From positions 6,518 through 70,517 of the forward strand of contig JANOSD010000116.1 of NCBI GenBank assembly GCA_031415655.1: 64,000 nucleotides of DNA, written 5' to 3'. The notes under the pieces are model-generated. The model was not told the origin of the DNA. It made no database searches and saw only the letters and a program-made list of their open reading frames with translations. This document shows, in pieces, positions 1-7,853 of the stretch (positions are counted from its first letter, which is position 1; each line of letters opens with the position of its first letter). The translations under genes were made by a program, and so were the position numbers. Origin of the DNA: JAKOVR01 sp031415655 (GTDB lineage Bacteria > Actinomycetota > Acidimicrobiia > Acidimicrobiales > Acidimicrobilacustridaceae).

Positions 1-2
1 AG

Positions 3-251
3 AACCGCAAGCCGCCCTATGTGGTGCTGGATCTGGCTGGCGTGGAGTTCATCGATTCGATGGGGCTCGGGGTGGTGGTGGGAGCGCGCAAGCGGGTGTA
101 CGCCGTTGGCGGTGAGCTACGGGTGGTAGTTGCCACGGAACGAGTGCAGCGGGTGTTCGCCCTGAGTGGGCTCGACACATTGCTGCCGTTGTTCAAATCG
201 TTGGCCGAGGCGCTGGTGCCCCCCACCGGAGGTGTCGGCGATGGGGCGTGA
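3..251 (+). CDS. STAS-domain anti-sigma factor antagonist (5' end cut off by window)
   Basis: The reading frame is already open at the left edge, so the true start lies outside the window. The visible part carries the core of a STAS domain: a hydrophobic beta strand followed by 'DLAGVEFIDSMGLGVVV', in which the serine after 'ID' is the residue phosphorylated in SpoIIAA/RsbV proteins. Such proteins bind and neutralise an anti-sigma kinase when unphosphorylated. The next gene starts 11 bases before this one stops and encodes a GHKL kinase of the partner type, so the two are probably a translationally coupled partner-switching pair. The sigma factor they control is not visible here. Confidence 0.85.
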   Translation, partial: NRKPPYVVLDLAGVEFIDSMGLGVVVGARKRVYAVGGELRVVVATERVQRVFALSGLDTLLPLFKSLAEALVPPTGGVGDGA

Positions 252-675
252 GGTGTTGCTCGAGATTCCCGCTCGGCCGGAATACCTGTCGTTGGCCCGG
301 CAGGTGGTCGCCGCCGCCGCTGCTCTCGAACCGTCATTCCGGGCCGAACGCATCGATGATCTCCGGGTGGCGGTATCGGAGGCCACCACCAATGCCATCG
401 AGTCCCATCTCGATCGCGGCTCCGACGAACGCATCGTCATCCGGTGCAACCTGGCCGATGATCGCATCGAGGTGGAGGTCTTCGATCGTGGGGCCGGGTT
501 CGATCCGGCGACGGCCAGCACGGCACCATCAGCCGACTCTGAGGATCGCCTTGAACATGAGCGCGGTCTCGGCATTCCACTTATGCGGGTGCTGACCGAC
601 GAGGCCGAGATCGTGTCGGATCCCGACGGAACGGCGGTCCGCCTCGTTGTGTATACGCCCCGATCACCCCAATAG
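241..675 (+). CDS. Anti-sigma factor serine kinase (RsbW/SpoIIAB-like HATPase)
   Basis: Protein of 144 residues with the GHKL ATPase fold. Seen: an N-box-like 'EATTNAIESH' near residue 45 and a G1-box-like 'FDRGAGFDP' near residue 82, followed by 'HERGLGIPLMRVL', which matches the lid and G2 region. Members of this family bind a sigma factor and phosphorylate a STAS antagonist. The ATG at 241 is chosen because it overlaps the STAS stop and gives the usual family length; a longer frame from 166 would only add shadow sequence. The exact target is unknown; it could be a general stress or a regulatory sigma factor. Confidence 0.85.
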   Translation: MGREVLLEIPARPEYLSLARQVVAAAAALEPSFRAERIDDLRVAVSEATTNAIESHLDRGSDERIVIRCNLADDRIEVEVFDRGAGFDPATASTAPSADSEDRLEHERGLGIPLMRVLTDEAEIVSDPDGTAVRLVVYTPRSPQ

Positions 676-758
676 GTTTTGAGAATCGTGTCGAGAACCG
701 GGGACGGGCTCCGTCAACGTGTCGGCAGCGTCACCGCGGCGCTCTACTGGAGGTACCC

Positions 759-1235
759 ATGAAGTCCATCTCACCGTTCCTATGGTTTGACAACAACGTC
801 GGTGAAGCGATCGAGTTGTACTCCTCGGTCTTCCCCGATGTGGTCGTGCACAGCATCAATCGCGGGCCCGATGGCAACGTGTACAGCGCCGAGTTCGACG
901 TGGCCGGCCAGCACCTTCGGGCGCTGAACGGCGGTCCACACTTCACGTTTAACGAAGCCATCTCGTTGTTCGTCGAGTGCGACGACCAAGCGGAAGTCGA
1001 TCGATTCTGGGATGCCCTGATCGCCAACGGCGGGCAATCGAGTCAGTGCGGTTGGCTCAAGGATCCGTTCGGTCTGTCGTGGCAGATTGTCCCCACCCAG
1101 TTTCTCACGATGATGAGTGACCCCGACCCCGAGAAGGTGCAGCGGGTGATGGCCGCCATGCTGACCATGGGCAAACTCGACGTGGCGGGCCTACAAGCGG
1201 CCTACGACGGCGGAAACGGACCCAGCCCCGGGTGA
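759..1235 (+). CDS. VOC/PhnB-like glyoxalase-fold protein
   Basis: Protein of 158 residues starting 'MKSISPFLWFDNNVGEAI', typical of the PhnB/YjdN (3-demethylubiquinone-9 methyltransferase-like) branch of the vicinal oxygen chelate fold. Further signatures are 'FNEAISLFVECDDQAEVDRFW' (split around residues 66-86) and 'CGWLKDPFGLSWQIVP' near residue 105. A good ribosome binding site (GGAGGT) lies a few bases upstream of the ATG. The substrate cannot be read from sequence; proteins of this group are often annotated as methyltransferases without biochemical support. It is convergent with the monooxygenase gene that follows. Confidence 0.85.
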   Translation: MKSISPFLWFDNNVGEAIELYSSVFPDVVVHSINRGPDGNVYSAEFDVAGQHLRALNGGPHFTFNEAISLFVECDDQAEVDRFWDALIANGGQSSQCGWLKDPFGLSWQIVPTQFLTMMSDPDPEKVQRVMAAMLTMGKLDVAGLQAAYDGGNGPSPG

Positions 1236-1257
1236 TATTCGTTCCGGCGCCAAACCA

Positions 1258-1277
1258 CTCGACGGACCGCCGTCGAG
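1258..1277. terminator. Hairpin between convergent genes
   Basis: Perfect 8-bp stem CTCGACGG/CCGTCGAG with loop ACCG, lying between the VOC gene and the convergent monooxygenase gene. There is no T tract, so termination on either strand is only inferred from position. Confidence 0.4.
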
Positions 1278-1334
1278 ACACTGAGGCCCTGCTGGGTGAG
1301 TCGGGAGCGGGAGCAAATACTCCAGCGGGCGAGG

Positions 1335-3692
1335 TCAGCGTTTGACGCCGGCGCTGGCCAAACGCACGATGATCCGGTGGAAGAGACCGGGTACTCGTGA
1401 CAGTCCGTCGATCACCTTGGCATCGGGGCCCACGAGCACCCGACGGCGGTTGGCATCGACGGCGGCAAGGATCTTCTCGGCCGCCTTCTCGGGCGAGGTG
1501 ATCGCCGCCTTGTCGAACTCGGTGAGAGGATCACGACCCTTCGGGGTGAAGCCGGCGACGCTGTCGTCCATACGAGCATTGCGGACGATGTTGGTCTTGA
1601 TTCCCCCCGGGTGCACGGTGGTGCACGACACGCCGCTGCCTTCGATCTCGAGCTCCATACGAAGCGAGTCGGTGAAACCCCGTACGCCGAACTTGGCGGC
1701 GTTGTAGGCCGCCTGCGTGGGGATGCTCACCAGGCCGAACACGCTTGACAGGTTCACAATGTGACCGCGGTTTTGTGCTTTGAGGTAGGGCAGGAACGCC
1801 TTCGTGCCGTGCACGACCCCCCAGAAGTTGATGTTCATGAGCCACTCGAAATCGTCGTAGCTGGTGTGCTCCACGGTGGACACCACGGCCACACCAGCGT
1901 TGTTGATCACGAGGTCGACGTGACCGTGCTGCTCCACGACGTCGTCAGCCCAGGCGAACACGGCCTCGCGGTCCGCGACGTCGAGCCGTTGGGACGTCAC
2001 CTTCACGCCGTAGCCCTCGCAGCGGTTCACCGTGTCGGCCAGCCCGATTTCATCGACGTCGGACAAGGCGAGGTGCGTGCCCTTTTGCGCCAAGTTCACG
2101 GCGAGGGCGCGGCCGATGCCTGACCCGGCGCCGGTGATGGCGGCGACCCGCCGAGACGGCAGACTTCCGGCCGAGCCAGGAACGGGGTTGCTCACTTCGA
2201 GCCCCTCATCGACGGCGTCCCGCAGCTTCATGGCCCGATAGTCGTGCAGGTAGTTCTGACGCACCTGCCAGGGAAACTTCGATCCCTGCTTCGGGAATCG
2301 ATCGACAGCCCGTTGGATATACCCGGACGACAACCCGAGCAGAGGTTCCGCGCTGACATCGGCGTCGTGGTTGCGGGGCGTGACTTGCCGCATGCCCCGT
2401 TCCCGCATGGCGTTGAGGATGCGACACACCGCATCGCAGGTGAGGTCGGCCTTCAGCGTCCAAGAAGCGTTCGTGTAGCCGACCGCCATGGCGAAGTTGG
2501 GAATGTCTTGCAGCATCATGCCCTTGTAGGCCAGGGCGTTGGATATCACCACGTCTTCACCGTCGACGGACATGGCGATGCCCCCGATGAACAGCAATTC
2601 CAAACCGGTTGCCGGCACGACGATGTCGGCCGCTATCTCGCGGCCCGACGTGAGCCGAATCCCGGTGTCGGTGAAGGTCTCGATCGTGTCGGTCACCATC
2701 TCGACGGTTCCTTTGCGGATGGCCTTGAAGAGGTCGCCGTCGGCCACGGCGCACAGGCGCTGGTCCCACGGGTTGTAACGAGGGGTGAAGTGCGTGCCGA
2801 TGTCGTACCCCTCGGGGAGAAAGCGGGTCATTCCCTTGAGGAGCAACCGCTTCATCATCTCGGGCCGTTTTCGGCTCACCTCATACGAGGCCTGGGTGCC
2901 GAGGGCGTAGATCCACTTGAGGGCCTCACCGCCGCGTTTGCGCCCAAGCGCAGAGCGCAGCGGTGCGGCAATGGGACTCGTCGTGGGGACCCAGGTCATG
3001 TAGGTGGGGGAGCGTTGCAGCATGGTGACATGAGCGGCGGTCCGGGCCAACGACGGTGCGAGCGTGACCGCGGTGGCACCGCTGCCGATCACGACCACTC
3101 GTTTGTCTGCGTAGTCGAGATTCTCGGGCCAGAACTGCGGGTGTACCACTTGGCCTTTGAACGAATCCATGCCGGCAAAGTCCGGTACGTAGCCGCGGTC
3201 GTACCGGTAGTACCCGCTGCACGCGAACAAGAAGGAGCACGTGATTTCAACCTGCTCGGCGGTGGTAGCTGCGCTGGCGGTCTCACCGGTGCCAGCATCG
3301 CTGCTGGTGCCGCTGGTGCGTTCGGCCTGCACGTGCCACACCGCGTCGGTGGTGGACCAGTCGGCCGAGAGGATCCGGTGATTGAATCGGATGTGGCGGT
3401 CGATTCCGGCTTCGGTGGCGGTGTCGTTGATGTACTGCAGGATCGACGCCCCGTCGGCGATGGTCTTCTCGCCGGACCACGGCCGGAACGGGTAGCCGAG
3501 GGTGTGCATGTCGGAGTCCGACCGGATGCCGGGGTAGCGGAAAAGGTCCCACGTGCCACCGATGGCATCGCGTGCTTCGAAGACGGCGTACGACGCCCAC
3601 GGCGTGTCGGTCTGTATGTGGTGGGCGGCGCCAATGCCGGACAGGCCGGCACCAACAACCAGGACATCGAGGTGTTCGATCGTTTTCGTCAT
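1335..3692 (-). CDS. Baeyer-Villiger monooxygenase fused to short-chain dehydrogenase
   Basis: Protein of 785 residues with two enzymes in one chain. Residues about 8-490 form a flavin monooxygenase: FAD-binding 'VVGAGLSGIGAA' near the N-terminus, the type I BVMO fingerprint FxGxxxHxxxW ('FKGQVVHPQFW'), and an NADPH site 'VVVIGSGATAV' near residue 200. Residues about 515-785 form an SDR: 'ITGAGSGIGRA', 'NNAGVA', the catalytic serine in 'NLSSVFG' and the YxxxK pair in 'YNAAKFG'. All key residues I can check are present, so both halves may be active. A fused pair could oxidise an alcohol to a ketone and then insert oxygen to give an ester; the substrate is unknown. It runs in the same direction as the adjacent PF10118-type hydrolase gene, with a 14-base gap. 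Confidence 0.9.
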   Translation of the reverse strand: MTKTIEHLDVLVVGAGLSGIGAAHHIQTDTPWASYAVFEARDAIGGTWDLFRYPGIRSDSDMHTLGYPFRPWSGEKTIADGASILQYINDTATEAGIDRHIRFNHRILSADWSTTDAVWHVQAERTSGTSSDAGTGETASAATTAEQVEITCSFLFACSGYYRYDRGYVPDFAGMDSFKGQVVHPQFWPENLDYADKRVVVIGSGATAVTLAPSLARTAAHVTMLQRSPTYMTWVPTTSPIAAPLRSALGRKRGGEALKWIYALGTQASYEVSRKRPEMMKRLLLKGMTRFLPEGYDIGTHFTPRYNPWDQRLCAVADGDLFKAIRKGTVEMVTDTIETFTDTGIRLTSGREIAADIVVPATGLELLFIGGIAMSVDGEDVVISNALAYKGMMLQDIPNFAMAVGYTNASWTLKADLTCDAVCRILNAMRERGMRQVTPRNHDADVSAEPLLGLSSGYIQRAVDRFPKQGSKFPWQVRQNYLHDYRAMKLRDAVDEGLEVSNPVPGSAGSLPSRRVAAITGAGSGIGRALAVNLAQKGTHLALSDVDEIGLADTVNRCEGYGVKVTSQRLDVADREAVFAWADDVVEQHGHVDLVINNAGVAVVSTVEHTSYDDFEWLMNINFWGVVHGTKAFLPYLKAQNRGHIVNLSSVFGLVSIPTQAAYNAAKFGVRGFTDSLRMELEIEGSGVSCTTVHPGGIKTNIVRNARMDDSVAGFTPKGRDPLTEFDKAAITSPEKAAEKILAAVDANRRRVLVGPDAKVIDGLSRVPGLFHRIIVRLASAGVKR

Positions 3693-3706
3693 GGTTCGAA
3701 CGTCCT

Positions 3707-4582
3707 TCAGGCGGCGAGCGTGGGTGAGGTGGTGGGCAGGTCGTTGAGTGTGCCTTCCGCACCAAAAAGCCGCTCACGCCATTCGGCGACCAGTTCGTCG
3801 GTGGGGTGTTGGTTCGGATGGAAATCCACGCGGTCGTAGTCGCGGAGTGTGTCGCGGAGTTCGGAGCTGAAGAAAGCCGAGCGGCGGAAACGCTTCCAAC
3901 TCGAGCGCAGACGCCCTCGCTGGTAGGTAGAGCGATCACCAAGCAGCGAGGCCACCACCTGCAGCGACATCAGAGCTACGAAAGCGACCCGGACGACCTT
4001 CATGGTCTGGATTCGTGTGCGCTCGCTACCGCCAACGGCTCGGTACACATCGAAGGCCACCGCTTTGTGCTCGGCCTCCTCAAGTGCGTGCCACAAAAGC
4101 AGATCGCGCACGGGTCCGGGACGACTGAGCGAACGAAACTCGTCGTTGCCGAGGCACAGCGCGCCCAGCGTGGCGGTGAAATGCTCGAGCGCCGCCGTGA
4201 CAGCGAGGTTTTCCTCGGGCGACATATGCCGGTCGCGGGCGGCGAGCGCCTTCTTCACGATGCGTTCCACTCGTTGCGTTGGGTAACCCAGCGCGGCGAG
4301 GTGCGCATTGAACGCTCGATGTTCGCGACCATGGATCGACTCCTGTCCAATGAAACCCTTCACTTGTTGTTTCAACTCGGGGTCCGTGATTTGGTCTCGG
4401 TAGTGGCGCACGGACCGCACGAAGTAGTCCTCCCCATCGGGAAAGGTGGCCGAGAGCGACGCGATGAGATGGCTCAGAATGAGGTCGTCGTTGGCGGCAA
4501 AGTGCCGAGGTGTGTCGGTAAGGGCCGTGTCGAAGGACACGCGGCGGGTGGGGATGGCAGTCGTGGCGGTTTCGGAGGTCAT
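3707..4582 (-). CDS. PF10118/COG3687-type predicted metal-dependent hydrolase
   Basis: Protein of 291 residues. The helical family pattern is visible: 'QESIHGREHRAFN' near residue 90, 'TAALEHFTATLG' and 'WHALEEAEHKAVAFDVY', a set of Glu/His residues resembling a di-metal, ferritin-like site. The family is annotated as metal-dependent hydrolases, but function is poorly established. The ATG at 4582 is preferred over an upstream in-frame start at 4621 because the latter would lie inside the divergent operator. It is likely co-transcribed with the monooxygenase-SDR gene downstream and divergent from a TetR gene, so it probably belongs to one regulated oxidation module. Confidence 0.8.
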   Translation of the reverse strand: MTSETATTAIPTRRVSFDTALTDTPRHFAANDDLILSHLIASLSATFPDGEDYFVRSVRHYRDQITDPELKQQVKGFIGQESIHGREHRAFNAHLAALGYPTQRVERIVKKALAARDRHMSPEENLAVTAALEHFTATLGALCLGNDEFRSLSRPGPVRDLLLWHALEEAEHKAVAFDVYRAVGGSERTRIQTMKVVRVAFVALMSLQVVASLLGDRSTYQRGRLRSSWKRFRRSAFFSSELRDTLRDYDRVDFHPNQHPTDELVAEWRERLFGAEGTLNDLPTTSPTLAA

Positions 4583-4604
4583 GATACGACCCAACATACA
4601 TAGG

Positions 4605-4621
4605 TTGAGTGATTTACTCAA
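4605..4621. promoter_or_regulatory. Putative TetR operator in divergent promoter
   Basis: Inverted repeat TTGAGT-GATTT-ACTCAA in the 65-bp gap between the hydrolase and the TetR gene, followed at once by a further half-site 'ACTCAA' (GTACTCAA). Position and symmetry fit an operator for the adjacent regulator acting on both directions; binding is inferred. Confidence 0.6.
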
Positions 4622-4647
4622 GTACTCAATCGTGTTACTCTTGGCAC

Positions 4648-5238
4648 ATGGCCGTCACCCGAGGAGCACAGACCCGCCAGGCAATTCTTGACGCCGCCAT
4701 CGTGCGGTTCGGTCGCGATGGCTACCGCGCTACGTCCGTGGCCGACATCGCTCGCGACGCCGGTGTGGGGAGCACCATCACCTACGCCTATTTCCCCAAC
4801 AAGGAGGCGCTGTTCCTCGCCGCGCTCGATGAGGACGCAGCCGCCGTGATGCACAACGGATTGCTGAAAGTTCTCGAAGAGACCGACCCGCGAACGTGGC
4901 GGGAGTCGTTATTGCTCACCCTGATCGCCGCGGTGGAGACCCACCCGCTCGCTCGTCGGGTGCTCTCCGGCCTCGAACCTACGGTGACCGACCGCGTGAT
5001 TGATATCCCCGCCTTGGCCGAGTTGCGCAAGGCGATGGCCGAACGCCTCCGATCCGAACAACTCGCCGGCACCATCCGTCACGACATTGATCCAGTGGCA
5101 ATCGCCAACGGCTCGATCACCATCATCCTGTCGTTGATGATGTCGGTGCTTCAGATCGGCCCGTCAGCGGTGCTCGCCCTTGGCGACGACGTATTCGCCG
5201 TGTTCCAGGCGGCCCTCGAGAACCCTGTACCTCGATAA
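4648..5238 (+). CDS. TetR-family transcriptional regulator
   Basis: Protein of 196 residues. The N-terminal TetR DNA-binding domain is clear: 'TRQAILDAAIVRFGRDGY', 'TSVADIARDAGVG' and 'ITYAYFPNKEALF' (helix-turn-helix about residues 25-50). The C-terminal two thirds are a helical ligand domain without recognisable specificity. The ATG at 4648 gives the usual spacing to the DNA-binding domain; an earlier in-frame start would run through the operator. It diverges from the hydrolase and monooxygenase-SDR genes and is the likely local repressor of both units. Confidence 0.9.
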   Translation: MAVTRGAQTRQAILDAAIVRFGRDGYRATSVADIARDAGVGSTITYAYFPNKEALFLAALDEDAAAVMHNGLLKVLEETDPRTWRESLLLTLIAAVETHPLARRVLSGLEPTVTDRVIDIPALAELRKAMAERLRSEQLAGTIRHDIDPVAIANGSITIILSLMMSVLQIGPSAVLALGDDVFAVFQAALENPVPR

Positions 5239-5316
5239 ACCTCTACCTCGAGAACCCTGTACCTCGAGAACCCTGAACCTCCTCGGCATTGGGCCGGCAT
5301 TGGGCCGGCATTGGGC
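5213..5316. repeat. Two short tandem repeat tracts after the TetR gene
   Basis: From 5213 to 5275 the unit 'ACCTCGAGAACCCTGT' recurs about four times with small changes; the first copies encode the C-terminus of TetR, and one copy has a point change creating its TAA stop. From 5285 to 5316 the 11-base unit 'GGCATTGGGCC' is repeated three times. The tracts fill the gap between two convergent genes. Confidence 0.8.
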
Positions 5317-5321
5317 GAGGC

Positions 5322-6830
5322 TCAGCGCCGCCCCGAGGGCTGCGTTTGCCATGGATGTTCGTAGGAACTGGGCTCCGGGTGAGAGACAAAACGTTGGGAG
5401 GGAATGCGTGCCTCGATGCCGGCGATGACCGCGGGGCCATTGACCCAAGCGATCGGGTGGAGAAAGACACGGATTCCGTCGGGGGCCCAAAACAAACGAG
5501 CCCCGTCTTGCCACATTTCGACCGCCCGACAGGCGTCATAGGGGATCGAGAGCGGGGTCCCATCGGAGAGTCGGAGGGTAAAAGCGGTCGGTGCCAGCAC
5601 TAACACTTCACCCAAGAGTTCCGAGGACGTGCCCGGAACGTGGCGCACTTCGGCGCCCGTAACCGACCATGTAGAGCCCTCGGGCACCCGGGAGTAGCGA
5701 CGGTCCTGCATGCCGATTGACGACGGTAGCGCCCACACCGATGATTGGTTTGCTCGTCGCCAAGCGTGACGCAGGTGGTCAGGTGTCAGCGCGTCGAACT
5801 CGTGGTTGAGCTCTTCCATGGTTGCCGCTGGTCCGAAACACAACTCTTCGCATGCGGCGTAGGTGGCCCGCCCGGCGGCCGCGTACGGGTGGTCGCGCCC
5901 TCGTTGTCGCTCAAGGCTGAGGTCGGCCCATTCCTCCTCGGTGACACCGAGCATTGCCATGCGATGGCATTCCGTGATGAAGGCGTCGCGCACCTTTTCC
6001 GCCTCATCCTCGAGCGTGTCGGCGTAGTGCACCGTGTAGGCAAGATCTCGGCTGAGTGGCTCGTAGTCGGCGCCGACCTCGTAGCTCCGGCCTTCCTGCT
6101 CTCGGAGTCGTGTTCGAAGGCGGTTCTGCATGACCGAACAGGCAAGCTGCCACTCCTGGCTTCTCGGGTGAAGGTGGCTCACCGCCACAACGTTGCCTCG
6201 GTTTGGGTACCACCCGGGAAGGGTGTTCGGCACGGGATCGATTGCCGGTACGGGAACCCGATCACCGTCGGGCAAACCCCCGAGATCGAGCCCATCTGGC
6301 GGCGGGCCGCTCAGCCAAAGCACCGCGTTGCCGGCCGTGAACCGTGACCGCCGCCAAGCGTCGATGTTTGCCGGTTCGGCGCGAAGGAGCCCGAGCTCTT
6401 CGTAGGCCGCCAACCCGTGGGCGGCGGGCCCGAAACGAATGCTCAGCAAGAGCTTGCCCAGACTGCCACCTCCTTTCGATGCCTCGGTCTGCAGAATTCT
6501 GACTTCGCGCTCGATGCGGTCGAACGGGAGATTGGCCAGTGCCTTCACCACGCCATTCAGGAAGTCGCGTACTTCGTCGGGGCGTCCTTGGGCGATGAAG
6601 GTGGTGCGAACCTGGTCGACGCTGCCGTTGTAGGAAAAATGTTCCTGGCCCATCGCCGCCAAGGCGAGGTGTTCGATCAGGTGGGTGTGGCCTCGGGTGG
6701 AGAATGATTCGTCGGCCTGTCCTACCCGGAAAACGAGCCCAGCCGTGAGGTTTCCCGGCGCTTCGCCCCAGTAGGTAGGAACGCCGTTGATGGTGGTGCG
6801 TTGCTCAGTCATGAAGGAGGTATCGGTCAT
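5322..6830 (-). CDS. M16-family (insulinase-like) zinc peptidase
   Basis: Protein of 502 residues. The inverted zinc motif HxxEH is intact as 'HLIEH' (about residues 50-54) and a downstream glutamate in 'ILQTEASKG' (about residue 116) can serve as third ligand. A second M16-like half ('RLREQEGRSYEVGADY', about residues 235-250) contains the R/Y pair of the substrate-binding lobe. Residues about 400-470 form an extra beta-rich segment I cannot assign. No signal peptide is visible, so it probably acts in the cytoplasm. The start may be 6812 instead of 6830. Its genomic partners (an unrecognised helical protein and a radical SAM enzyme) give no substrate. Confidence 0.8.
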   Translation of the reverse strand: MTDTSFMTEQRTTINGVPTYWGEAPGNLTAGLVFRVGQADESFSTRGHTHLIEHLALAAMGQEHFSYNGSVDQVRTTFIAQGRPDEVRDFLNGVVKALANLPFDRIEREVRILQTEASKGGGSLGKLLLSIRFGPAAHGLAAYEELGLLRAEPANIDAWRRSRFTAGNAVLWLSGPPPDGLDLGGLPDGDRVPVPAIDPVPNTLPGWYPNRGNVVAVSHLHPRSQEWQLACSVMQNRLRTRLREQEGRSYEVGADYEPLSRDLAYTVHYADTLEDEAEKVRDAFITECHRMAMLGVTEEEWADLSLERQRGRDHPYAAAGRATYAACEELCFGPAATMEELNHEFDALTPDHLRHAWRRANQSSVWALPSSIGMQDRRYSRVPEGSTWSVTGAEVRHVPGTSSELLGEVLVLAPTAFTLRLSDGTPLSIPYDACRAVEMWQDGARLFWAPDGIRVFLHPIAWVNGPAVIAGIEARIPSQRFVSHPEPSSYEHPWQTQPSGRR

Positions 6831-6862
6831 CGAAGGGAAGGGGAAATCGGTAGTGTGCGGCG

Positions 6863-7819
6863 ATGGCGCTTCGGAGAACCGGCCTGTTGACGGCGAACAG
6901 AAAAGCGATTGCCGAGGACCCTACCCGGGGAGATCCGCGGATTCCTGACCTCCTCCACCATCTTCGCGGGGGCGACGTTGACGCGGCACGTCTGATCGTG
7001 GCGAGCGCAACGAATACCTCGGATCGTGAACATCTCGTTCTTGCCGTCCTCGATGCCAAGGTCGACCTGCTGGCTCTCGATGGGTGGATCACCGCCCACC
7101 CCGACGACGCGTGGGCGCATCTTGTGCGCGGCGTGCAACTCGTGGGATGGGCCTGGGAGGCGCGAGGACATGGGCGGTCGCAGACCGTCGGGGAATCGGC
7201 GTTCGAGGAGTTTTGGGCCAGGCTTCGACGGGCGGAGTGGCACCTGCTCCACGCCGCTGAACTGGACCCCACGGATCCGTTGCCGTGGGGATCGCTGCTC
7301 ACCAGCGGCCGAGGGTTGCAGGTGGCCTTTGAGGAGTTGTGCCTGCGCTTCGAGGAGTGCAATCGCCGCTTTCCGGGTCTTCCCGGCGCGCATGCGGCGT
7401 TCCTCCAGGGAGCATGCCGGAAATGGCGTGGGTCGCACGACCAGATGTTTGGTTTTGCCACGATGACGGCGTCCGCCGCCTCACCCGGTTCGCCGTTGCA
7501 CGCGCTCGTTGTGGCGGCTCATTTCGAGCAGCAGATCGACCTGGACGACACGCAGGCGTTTCGTCACTATTTCGCGTCGCCGGGCGTGCGCGCTCAGGTA
7601 CATTTTGCGGCGACCCAATCGGTGTTGCACCCGTCGTGGATCGATGTGCCGGCCCACGTGCCGGCAATGAACGTCATCGCCGGTGGACTCCTCATGATCG
7701 AGGAACGATCGCTGGCGCAGCAGGTGGCTGGCAGAATCGGTGTCCGGCGTAGCGGCTTCCCGTGGGACTACATCGGAGACGATGCCGGGCAGGCCTTTGC
7801 TCGGGCCCTTGCTGGTTAA
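6863..7819 (+). CDS. Unrecognised helical (TPR-like) protein
   Basis: Protein of 318 residues, divergent from the M16 peptidase gene with only 32 bases between them. It is rich in alternating small and aromatic residues with patterns such as 'AEWHLLHAAELDPTDPLPW' split over residues 124-143, and 'ITAHPDDAWAHLVRG', which look like helical hairpins of a TPR-type solenoid. It has no transmembrane segment, signal peptide or catalytic motif that I recognise. Similar uncharacterised proteins occur in other actinobacteria. It is convergent with the radical SAM gene, 34 bases away. Confidence 0.7.
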   Translation: MALRRTGLLTANRKAIAEDPTRGDPRIPDLLHHLRGGDVDAARLIVASATNTSDREHLVLAVLDAKVDLLALDGWITAHPDDAWAHLVRGVQLVGWAWEARGHGRSQTVGESAFEEFWARLRRAEWHLLHAAELDPTDPLPWGSLLTSGRGLQVAFEELCLRFEECNRRFPGLPGAHAAFLQGACRKWRGSHDQMFGFATMTASAASPGSPLHALVVAAHFEQQIDLDDTQAFRHYFASPGVRAQVHFAATQSVLHPSWIDVPAHVPAMNVIAGGLLMIEERSLAQQVAGRIGVRRSGFPWDYIGDDAGQAFARALAG

Positions 7820-7853
7820 ATCCGAGTGGCGCTACCCGTTACCGGACAGGTTC

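Noticed and set aside
2244..3839. Long open frame opposite the monooxygenase gene (531 residues)
   Set aside because: It is the antisense shadow of the fusion gene; its translation is Gly/Val/His-rich without any family motif.
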